DNA from: Telmatospirillum siberiense
Lineage (GTDB): Bacteria; Pseudomonadota; Alphaproteobacteria; Rhodospirillales; Magnetospirillaceae
Reading direction: 5' to 3'
Assembly: GCF_002845745.1 (NCBI RefSeq)
Contig: NZ_PIUM01000007.1
Span: forward strand, 1,309 to 65,308
DNA: 64,000 nt
The position numbers and the translations under genes were made by a program. Position 1 is the stretch's first letter. The number at the start of each line of letters is the position of its first letter. Shown piece after piece: positions 8,083 through 20,000 of this stretch. The notes under the pieces were generated by a model. It was not told the DNA's origin. It ran no database searches and saw only the letters and a program-made list of their open reading frames with translations.

Positions 8083-11000
8083 ATGACGCGCACTTTTCAC
8101 CGGCATCGCTCCCACCGCCGCATGTTGCTGGCCGGCGTCAGTGTCTTCACGCTGTTGATCGCCGCCGGCCCCGCCCGGGCGGGCCATTTCAGCAGCGCGC
8201 TGGCGACGACCCAACGTACCGCGAGCACCACCTCCAGCACGACGACATCCACGACGACCTCGACTGCCCAGGTGACGGCGGATCTGACCAAGGCGGCGAC
8301 CTCGTTCAGGGCGGCGGCGGCCGCGCAAGTGGCGGCCAGGGCGGCGGCGGCGAGCAATACGGTGACGTTGTCCAACGGCACGACGGTGACTGTGACCGAA
8401 GGTCTGTCCAGCAACGGATTGGTGCCCGACTCCGGGCTCGCCGGCACCGGCGTCGCCAATGGAGTCACCTCCTGGACCAATGTCGATACGCCCACCCAGA
8501 CCAGCAACGGCGACGGAACCACCACCGTCACGGTGAAACAGACCGCCGCAAAGGCCATCGCCAACTGGACCACCTTCAACGTCGGCAAGAACACGACGCT
8601 GTACTTCAATCAGAGCGCCGGCACCGCATCCGACGGTTCCAACGACTGGGTCGTCCTCAACCGCATCACCGGTAACGCCATCGCTCCCAGCGTCGTTTTA
8701 GGCACCATCAAGGCCGAGGGCTCGGTCTATGTCGTCAACCAGAACGGCATCGTCTTCGGCGGCTCCTCCCAGGTCAATGTCCATACGCTGATCGCCAGTT
8801 CGCTCTGGCTCAACCAGACCCTCTACGAGGACGGCATCCTCAACAATCCGACAACGAGCGGCGTCTCCCAGCTCGAATATCAGTTGTCGGCCCTGTCCAC
8901 GCTGAACACGGCCGTAAGCTCAAGCGATTCGGCCACCTATAGCGGCAATCCGGGCGACATCGTCGTCGAGGCGGGGGCGCAGATCAACGCCGTGGCCGAT
9001 AGCGCGGGCAATGGCGGCCGCGTCCTCCTGGCCGGCGCCAACGTCACCAACGACGGGATAATCTCGACACCCAAAGGCCAGACGATCCTGGCTGCCGGCT
9101 TGCAAGTTCTGCTGGCCGCCCACGATTCCTCCGATGCCTCGATCCGCGGACTCGACGCCTATGTCGGCGCCGTCAGTTCCACCCTTTATCCGACGCTTTC
9201 CGCCGGTACGGTGATCAACAACGGCATCGTCGCCGCCGACGAGGGCAATATTACGCTGACCGGCGCCAGCGTTTATCAGAACGGCGTTCTCGAAGCGACC
9301 ACATCGGTTTCGCTGAACGGCAGCATTGGCCTCTATGCCCGGTATGGCGCGGTGGAAAGTTCGGTTTCGGGGACGACTTACGCAATTACGTCGCTTAAAT
9401 CCGGCCTGGTGGAGTTCGGGGCGGGCAGCCTGACCACGGTGCTGCCGGAAATCGACAGCACCGCCACTTATGCCGGCTCGTCGCTGGTGCTGAGCTCGCA
9501 GATCGATGTCCTGGGGCATGCCGTTTATCTGGCGGACGATGCGATGCTCCTGGCGCCGGCCGGCAAGGTCACCATCAAGGCCGGCACCTACGCCGGGTCG
9601 GCGATCGTCGGCAAGAGTACGGACGGCCTTCTCTACGCGTCCGACGGCCAGATTTATCTCGACAACGGGGCGATCATCGATGTCGCCGGTCTGGTCGATG
9701 TCGAGGAATCGGTTGCCGACACGGTGATCGCCGTTCAATTGCTGTCCGCGGATCTGGCGGATTCGCCGCTGCAACGCGACGGTATTCTTTATAAGGCGAC
9801 GGTCTATGTCGATCTGCTGAAAAGCGGCACCTATGACGGCACCGCCTGGATCGGCACGCCGGTCGCCGATGTGTCCGGTTACGCCGACCTGGTCAATCAT
9901 ACGGTGGCGCAACTTTCCACCAACGGCGGCACGGTAACTCTTTCCGCCGGCGACGCGGTAATCTTGAAATCCGGTTCGCTGGTGAATGTGTCGGGCGGCT
10001 CGATCGCCTATCAAGGCGGCTATGTCCATGCCGAAACCTATCTCGAGACGTCCGGCGGCGTAAGGGTGGCGATCTCCAATGCGACGCCGGATATCGTCTA
10101 TGACGCGATTTTGGGAAGCAAGACCGTAAGCTCCACCAAGTGGGGAACGTCGGAGACCTTTACGAACCGCTTCCTGCCGGGCGTCGGCACGGTTTACCGG
10201 GCGGGTTTCGTTCAAGGCGGCGACGGCGGTTCCCTGTCGATCACCACGACCTCTCCGGTTCTGGATGGCACGTTGTTGGGCTCGGTCATCACCGGCGAGT
10301 ATCAGACGTCGTCCTCGTCGACCTGGGCGGAGACCGCCATTCCGACGGTATCCACCCTGGCCTTGACGCTGCAGAAATATACCACGGTCTCCGGCGCCTA
10401 TCTTTTGACGGATTTTTACGGCGTCGATATTACGATCGATAAAAATAACGTTTTGTCCGAGGCTGCGGATTTTACCTACAATATTTCCAGCAATAGCTAT
10501 GGAACGCTCGACGACACGCACAAATACAATCTCTATATCAGTTCGGATGTCTTCGGCAGCGACGGCTTCGAAAAAGTCACCATCGTCGATACGCTGGGGT
10601 CGGTCACCGTTCCCGCCGGCGTGACGCTGCAGCCGCAAACCCTGAGCGGCAGCGGGCTGTCGATTACGGCCCATGACATCGATATCGCCGGCGACCTGAT
10701 CTATCACGGCGGTACGGTGACGCTGAACGCATACTCGGCGATCAACGAATATGCGCGTTCCTATTATGGTACGTCCTATCCCGTCGATCCCACCACGGTA
10801 ACGCTGAGCGGTACGATCGACGTCTCCGGCGAGGCCTATGATCTGTTGCGCGACGACTATCGCGGGCCGATGGTCACCAGCGGCGGCACGGTCACGATCT
10901 ACGGCGATCTGACCGATTTGACCGCGACCGGCGCGATCGACGTCTCGGGCGGCGCGAAGGTCAGCGCCAAGGACGTGATAACCTATGGCAATGCCGGATC

Positions 11001-14000
11001 GATCAGCGTCGAAGGGCAATATGGCCTGACGCTGGACGCCACGCTGTCCGGCTATGCCGGAGAGGGCGCCACCGGCGGCAGCCTGACGCTGATCGCGCCC
11101 GGGTTCCAGATCGGCGGCACCACCGCCTATGCCGGGAACGTCATTCTGCTGTCGTCCGCCTTCTTCAGTCAGGGCGGTTTTTCCAGCTTTACCATCGAGG
11201 GCTACGGTCAATGGGAAGATGCCGCCCACAGCTATGGCACCACGGTCATCCCCGGCCTAGTGGTGGCGGACGATACGGTGATCTCGCCCCAGGTGGTGAG
11301 CGAAAGGCTGGAGAAGGATACGGGAACGTTCGCCACCTATCTCGACGAGCAGTCCTTGCGCAGCCCGGTCAACCTGACGCTGAAGGCTTTGGGGAAGAAA
11401 ACCGACGTCGCCTTGACGGGGGAAGTCGATTATCGCGGCGATCTGGTCATCGGCAAAGGGGTGGTCGTCGACATCGCGCCGGGAACATCGGGAAGCACGG
11501 TCAAGGGCGGCTCAGTCAGTCTCGGCGGCGGCACGGTGACCATGCTGGGCGATATCTCCGTGCCCGGCGGCAGCGTCTCGATCACCGGCGGCAATGCCTA
11601 CAAGCTGAATACGCATAACCCGTCCTCCGGCAACGTCTCGGTGACCGTCTATCTCGGCGCCGATTCCGTGATATCGACGGCCGGCGCCACGGTTCTGACG
11701 ACGGACATCGACGGTTTTACCACCGGCACGGTGCTGTCCGGCGGCAGCATCGCGCTTTCGGGCGATATCTATGCCGAAAGCGGGTCGGTGCTGGATGTTT
11801 CGGGCGCCATCGGCACGATCAATGTCGCGGACAGCTCGGGCAGCTCCGCGCGCAGCACCCTGGACGCAAGGTCCGGGGCCGGAAGCTATCTGCGCACCAC
11901 CGTGGAAAGCGGTGGCGGAACCATTACCCTGGCGGGCAATGACCTGTTGCTGGTCAAGTCGACCCTGCTCGGGTCGGCGGGCGGCGATGAGGCTTCCGGC
12001 GGCACGCTCAATGTCAGTTCCGGCGTCTTGCTGACCGGGGATAATGGCCAGGATATAGCATCGTCGTTCACCCCCTCTCTTTACGTGACGCAGGACGACA
12101 CGGTCTATAAGGGGGTCACGCTTGTCGCCGGCAACGGCGTGACGACGGTGGACGGCGTTCTTTCGGGGTTGATCCCCGTCCGTGGCGATATCGCGGAATT
12201 GGGCTATTTCTCCGCCGACCAGTTCAACCGCGGCGGCTTCTCTTCGCTGGTCCTGGGCGGCACGGTGCGGTTTTCCGGCGATGTGGCGATCACGGCGTCC
12301 GGCAGCATCAAGGTCGCCACCGGTTCCACCATCAACTCGGGGACATACACCAGCGTTCTTTATGCCGATGGCAACGTCGTCCTCAACGCGCCCTATGTCG
12401 CGCTCGGCAGCACCTTCGGCAATGCGTTGGCCGTCGGAAAAAATATCACCTTCGCCGGCAGCACCGCATATAGCGACGCGCCGTCCACTCAATATGGCGG
12501 CGGCAGCCTGACGGTCAACGCCACGACGCTGATCGATGTCGGCAATCTTATTCTGGAAGGCGTCTCGACCACCTCTCTTACCGCGACCGGCGGTGACATC
12601 CGCGGCTATGGCACCCTTGACGCCACGGGAACGGTGACGCTGACGGCGAACCAGGTTTACGTTCCGACCAGCAGCATCTTCAAGATCATCGTCAATCCCG
12701 GCGCCACCTCGGTCGGCATGCTGACCATTCTGCCTTCGGGGGTTGGCGCCACGCCGCTGTCGGCCGGCGGCGAAATCGATCTCTATGCCTCGGTCGTCGA
12801 CATCGAAGGCACGCTGCGCGCACCGATCGGCACCATCCAGATCGGCTACGATTCGAGCAATCCCACCGCGGCCGGAACGTCCTCCGCCGGCGACTACGAT
12901 CCGGTGACCGGTCGGCTGGCGCCGAGCGTGACGACGCTGGCGCTGGGCGGCGGCAGCGTGTTGTCGGTCTCGGCGGACGGCAAGACCATTCCCTATGGCG
13001 AGGTCAGCGAAGACGGTGTCTGGAGCAATCCGCTCGGCGTCGACATCACCGCATCCGGGGTCTCCGGCAAGACGGTCAAGCTGTACGGCGCCACGATCGA
13101 CAGCAGGAAAGGCTCGGAAGTCGACATCTCGGGGAGCGGTGATCTTTATGCCTACACCTGGGTCGAAGGCAATGGCGGCACCACCGACGTGCTGGCGGCA
13201 TCCAACCAATACGCCATCATTCCCAACTATGGCTCCGGTTACGCGCCGCTCTCGACGGATTCGAAGTATTCCGACTCGTCGATCGGCGTCGGCACCACGG
13301 TGTATTTAAGCGGCATCGACGGTCTCGCCTCGGGCTATTATACGCTGCTGCCGGCCCGCTACGCCTTGCTTTCCGGCGCCTATCTGGTGTCGGTGTCGAG
13401 CGGGTCCGTGACCCGCGCCAATGCCGATGGTTCGGCGGTCACTTCCGGCTATGTGGTGAACGCTTTTACCGGCAAGGCGGCAAGCTCGACCGCGACGGTG
13501 CTTTTTACCGTCACGCCCAGCGCGGTGGTGCGGACGGAGTCGAAATATACCGATTATTCCGCCAACACGACGCTGGCGGCCGGGGCGACGGCCGCCGGAG
13601 ACAGCGTTCCGCGTCTGCCGAAGGATGGCGGTATCCTGCAAATAACCGCCGGTTCCCTGACGCTGAGCGGATCGGTGCTGTCGTCCGGCGATACCGCGAA
13701 TAGCGGCTACGCCGGTCTTGTCGAGATCAGCGGCAGTGGCGATATCGCCATCGTCGACGGCAGCGTCGACACCTCGTCCTATGCCGCGGGCACGCTGATC
13801 CTCTCCGCCAGCCAGCTCAACGCCTTCGGCGCGGAAACCCTGCTGATCGGCGGTATCAGCAACAGTACGAACGTCGTCACGGTCAAGGTGGCGACGATCA
13901 CCGTCGACGATGCGAACGCCGCGCTGACCGGCCCCGACATCATCCTGGTTTCCGAAGACGATCTGATCTTGAAGGACGGCGCCAGGATCGAGCAGAAAGG

Positions 14001-17000
14001 GACGCTCTCCGGCGCCGCCACCAGCCTGACCATCGGCAGGTCCGGCACCTCGGGCAGCGGCGACGGCGTCGCATTGCGGGTCAGTTCCGATGCCGCCGCT
14101 TCGGTGTCCCGCCTCGGCACCAGCGGTTCGACCTCTCCGATATTGACGATCGGGGCGAACGTCGTTCTGGCCGGTCTCGACAGCGGCGGCAATCTGGCCA
14201 ATGCCGGTTCCGTGATCTTGAATTCCTCGGCGAAGGCGGCGGTGGATTCAAGTCTGGTCATCAAGGCCGATACCGTCGAGCTGGCGGCGGACCGGATTAC
14301 CCTGGTGCTGGACAATGCCGGCACCCTGCCGGCCTATAGCGGCATCACGCTGGCCGGCGACAAGCTGGTGTCGATGATGGCGGCGGCCAAGACCGTGGTG
14401 CTGACCTCTTACGGCAGCATCGACATTTACGGCAGCGGCAGCATCGGCAACGCGTCGTCGGGCATCCTCACGCTGCAGACGCCGGAAATTCGCGGTTACG
14501 ACAATGGCGGCGGGGTCACGTTGAATGCCGAGACGGTTACGCTCGGCAATAGCGCGGCGGCCACCGCTGCGGGAACGGATGCAACCGCAACCGGCGGCCT
14601 GACGATCAATAGCGCGACCCTGACCATCGACAAGGGCGATGTCGCCATCAATCAATTTACCGGTGTTACCCTGGCGGCCAGCAAGGGCCTGCTGTTCGAC
14701 GGCGCCGGCAATCTGACGGTCGGCAGCGATCTGACCATCAGCACGCCCGAGATCACCGCCACGGCGGGATCGAAAGGGACCTTGACCGTCAGCGGCGCTC
14801 TTACGGTGAACACGACCGACGCCGCCACCGCGGCGGTGAGCGGCGGCCTGGCCGCTTATTTGACTTTGACGGCGAATACGATTTCCGTGAGCGGCACCGA
14901 TATCGTGCTGCCCAGCGGCTCGCTGACGCTTGAGGCGACCACAGGCGGCATCTCCATCGCGGACGGTGCCACCTTGAGCGCCGCCGGCGAGGCGGAAATC
15001 TATGACGACTATACCCTCTATAGCAGCGGCGGTTACGTCAAGCTGATCGCCGACAAGGGCTCGGTGGCGCTGAACGGCGGAACATTGTCGGTCACCGCGC
15101 AATCCGGCGGCGGCAGTGCCGGCACTCTGTTGATCAGCGCGCCCAACGGGATCGTATCTTTGAACGGTTCGCTGCTTGGCGCGGCGGGCAGCGCCAGCGG
15201 CACCGGCGGCGGCTTCTATCTCGATGTCGGCAGTCTTGCCAGCACTGCGGCGATCGACGCCCTGCTCAACGGCGGCGGCTTCACCGCCTTGCGCGACTAC
15301 CGGGTACGCACCGGCGACGTGGCCATCGACGGGACGGCGAAGGCGGCCTCTTACACGCTATCGGCGGACGCGGGCGGCATCACCGTCACCGGCACCGGAT
15401 CGATCGACGCCAGTGGCGCCACCGGCGGGGCCATTTACCTCGCGGCGGCGAAGGATGTCGTGCTGCAAAGCGGCGCGAAGCTCGATGTTTCCGGCAGCGC
15501 TTTCGATGACGCAGGGAAAGGCGGCCGCGTCGATCTGGAGACCGAAGGCAAGGGCACGCTGGGCATCGATATCGAGGCGGGGTCCATCATCGATCTGTCG
15601 GTCAATGGCGCGGCCGGCGGCACGCTTTACCTGCGCGCGCCGCGCACCGCCGCCAACACCGATGTGCTGATCGCCCCGGTCAACGGCACCATCAGGAATG
15701 CCTCGGCCATCACCGTCGAGGCCTACAAGATCTACACCGCCACCGATGGCTCGATCGACGCGGTGGAACTTCAGGCCAAATACGATGCCCAGGACTTCCT
15801 CGGCACGCTGTCGGGCGGCGTCCTTTACGATCATAACGGCAATGTGATGTCCGACACCGGCGCCGCGATCAAATCGCGGCTGTTCGGGACCAACAGCGAC
15901 AGTACTCTGAAAAGCGTCGCCAAGATCACCCCCGGCGTCGAAATCGACAGCGCGGCAAGCTCCGGCAGCGTCTCCGTCAGCCTCGCCGCCAGCAGCGGGC
16001 TCAACACCAGCAGCGCCTTCAGGGCGCTTACGACCACGCCGAGTACCACCATCACCGTCACGTTCACCAGCAGCGGCACCTACACCACCGGTTCCGGGAC
16101 CACCAGCTTCGCCGCCGGTGACACGGTCACGCTGCAAGGCGGCACCGCCTATACGATCGTGCTGGCCGCCTCGGGCACCTTGTCGACCTCGTCGGCGCTC
16201 ACCGCGACTGCGGGATCAACAGCAACAAGTATAATCAACAGCACAAATACCGTTAATGGAAGAATTTCCGTCACCACCAGCAGTAAAATTGTAGTTACGT
16301 CGGCGGTAACGTTGGGTGGGACAAATGATAATACGTTGTATTATATCGCCGCCGGTTCGACCACACAGGTTCCTATCGCCTCCCGTGGCAACGGCGGCAC
16401 CTTGGTCCCGGCCGGCGCAACCGTTTACGCTGCGACGAGCGGTTATCTGTACAATAGGAGCGGCAGCACGATAACCGTTTACAGTTTGACCAGTTCGCTG
16501 GCGCTGACGAACAATTCGGCCAGCGTCACCATCCGGGGCGGCACTTCGCTGAACGGCACCGTCACCTACGCCACCGCCAGCGTTCTTTCCGCCGGTACGC
16601 TGAAAGCTTCGGATTCGGGTTATTACTACACCACCGATCCCAGCGTAAAAACCACCTTCAGCGCCAACGCCACCTTTGCCGTGCCGGCCGGCGCCACCAT
16701 GGTGTTCGACAAGGCCGCCACCGTTACCATCACTGCCATCGGCAGCAGCGGCACGGTGCAGTTGTCGGTCAACGATACAGTGCTGAACCTGACGAACGCG
16801 AACATTACCACCACTTCCGCCGGAACCAGTATTGTCCTCGGCACGTCGGTCGGGTCGGGGACATACGCCACCAAATCGGTTGCGCTGCCGGCCGGCACCT
16901 ATACCGTCACCTACGAATCATCGCCGTCCTTCACGGTCGGCAGCGCGGGATATTACATCACGCCCGCCGGAACCAAAGTTAACTTCAACGCCGGCGATAC

Positions 17001-20000
17001 GCTCAGCAATCTTGCGGCGGGCACGACGATTACACTTAACTCCTCGGGAACGGTGACGACCACGGCCATGGGGGTGCTGGTGCTGGCCGTGCCGATCGGG
17101 ACCACCTTGAGCAGCGTGTCGCTGGGTTATGCCGCGACCACCGAAACCACCAGCCTCAGCTACTACAGCAATCCGGCACTTCTGCTCGGCGGCGACCTGA
17201 CGCTCGGCAACGTCTTTACCACCACCGCCGCCGATCTCGACCTTTCGACCTGGCGCTTCGGTACCGACAATGTCGCCGGCACCCTGACCCTGCGCTCGGC
17301 CGGCAATATCCGTTTTTACAATTCGCTGACCGACGGATTCACCGGCACCCTCAGCACCACCGCCGGCACGATGTATTACGGGCTGACGGCGGCGGGTTCG
17401 ACCTCCTGGACCTATCGCATCGTCGCCGGCGCCGATCTTGGCGCCGCCAATTACCGGGACGTGCTGTCCCTGGCGGAACTGGCCTCGGGCAAGGGCTCGG
17501 TGCTGGTCGGCAAGACCGCCGCCGATTACGGCAGTTCCGACACCAACGGCTATTACACCTCGGGCACGAGCGCCGCCACCAGCCGCGATCCCTATTACAA
17601 CTCGGTCAGCTTCTATCAGGTGATCCGCACCGGCACCGGCGACATCGGCATCTATGCCGGGCGCGATGTCGAGCTGCTGAACCCCTTCACCGCGATCTAT
17701 ACCGCCGGCACTCAGGTGGTGCCCGATGCCACCCTGTTCGATACCCCGGTCACCACCTATACCGCTCTTCTCGGCGTCGGTGGGGCCTATCAGACGCTCA
17801 CCCAGACCGCCGCCCAATACAGCCAAGGTGGCGGCAACGTCACCATCGTCGCCCAGAACAACATCGAGCGTCTGACCGATATCGGCGATGGCGTCCTGAT
17901 CGACGATTCGACCCAGGAAATGCCGACCAGTTGGCTCAACCGCCGCTCCTATGTCGATACCTCCGGCAACTTCACCACGATTCCCTGCACCAGCGGGACC
18001 ATTTGCACCTATCAGGGCGATGTCGCCTCGACCACCTGGTGGGTGGATTTCAGCAATTTCTACGAAGGCGTCGGGGCGCTGGGCGGCGGCAATGTGGTGC
18101 TGAAGGCCGGCAACGACATCCGCAATGTCGATGCCGTGGTGCCGACCAACGCCTGGATGACCAAAACCACCACCGTGAACGGGATGGCCACGTCTTCGGC
18201 CGCCAGCCAGATCCTCACCACCTATGGCGGCGGCGATCTGACGGTGGTCGCCGGCGGCGACATCAGCGGCGGCGTCTATTATGTCGAGGACGGCACCGGC
18301 CTCCTGAAGGCCGGTGGCTCCATCACCACCAACGCCTCGCGAACGACGGATGCCGCTGCGCTGCTGGCCTATGAAAAATCCGGCTATATCACGGCGCTCG
18401 CGGCCTACAGCGACCTTTCCGATTCCGATAAATGGCTGCCGACCACGTTGTTCCTCGGCACCGGCAGCTTTACGGTGGAGGCGAACGGCGATGTGCTGAT
18501 CGGTTCGGTGGCGAATGTGTTCGGCCTGCCGCAGAGTGTCCTCAACGGCTACACCAAGCGGACCTATTTCACCACTTATGACGAAAGCGGTAGCGTCACC
18601 ATCGCCTCGCTCGCCGGCGATGTCACGCTGGAAAACGACGGCCTGCTTTATAGCTGGTACCAAACCATCTTGGGCTACAATTCCAGCAATGGCCTGTCTT
18701 CATCGATAGTATCTGGCGAGCGGGCCTGGTTGCGCCTTGATGTCAGAATGACTACGGCCGCTACGACGATGCTCGAATCCTTCATGAATTTGATGCCGTC
18801 GAATCTGACCGTCGAGGCGCTGTCCGGCGACATCGACATCAAGGGCAGCATTTATCTCGCTCCCTCCAGCACCGGCTCGCTGTCCCTGTTCGCCGCCGAC
18901 ACCATCAACGGCAGCTATTATGTCGATAGCGGTTCCAAATATTCCGCTGGCACGGTCAACGAATCCGAGATCGTGATTTCGGACGCCGATCCGGGCCAGC
19001 TCAATTCCATCACCAATCCGGTGAACAATTGCACCACACTGGCCTACTCCTGCGCGGCATCCGCGACCGTGGAGGACGGCACCACCATTACCGGCGCCAC
19101 CAATCAGACGCTGGCCGAAAAGATGCTGAATCATGCCTCTTACGTTCTTCACAAGAACGACAGCGTACCGGTGCGCATCTACGCCAAAAGCGGCGACATC
19201 ACCGGCATCGAGCTGTTCTCGCCCAAGGCAACCCGCATCATCGCCGGCGGCGACATCACCGACATCGCCTTCTATATCCAGAACATCAACGCCTCGGATG
19301 TCAGCCTGATCGCGGCGGGCGGCACCATCGTCGCCTATGACGCGAACGCTACCGGGTTGAAGGAGGCCTTGGCCGACTATTACGCCAGCGCCTATTTCGT
19401 CTCCACGTCGAAAGCCTATACCCTCTCGCCGCAGAGCGGCGACATTCAGGTGGCCGGTCCGGGAACGATCGAGGTTCTGGCGGGCGACGACGTCAACCTC
19501 GGCGTCAGCACCACGGTCGGGGCCAGTTCAAATGGCACGTCGGCCGGCATCGTCACCATCGGCAACGAATCGAACCCGTATCTTTCCGACAAGGGGTCCT
19601 CGATCATCCTTGCCGCGGGCCTGACCGGCGGCACCTCCGGCGGGCTGAGCGACAGCATGGATTTCAGCAGCTTCATCGCCGAGTTCCTCAATCCCTCCAC
19701 GATGACATACGGCACCGTCGACCGGGTGCTGAGCGAACTGGGCAAAGAACTCGGCTTGAGCGACACCTCGTCCTCGGCGGTGTGGAGCGCATTCGGGGGG
19801 CTGAGCGAAACCAAGAAGGAACAATGGGCGTTGGACGCCTTCTTCCTGGTCTTACGCGACGCCGGGCGCGACCATAATGACAGCAGCGCCGCCAACCGCG
19901 GCTATCAGGACGGGTACTCGGCGATAAAGGCTCTCTTTTCCGGAAATTCCTGGAAGGGTGACGTCCGGATGACATCGCGTGAAATCAAAACCTCGCAAGG

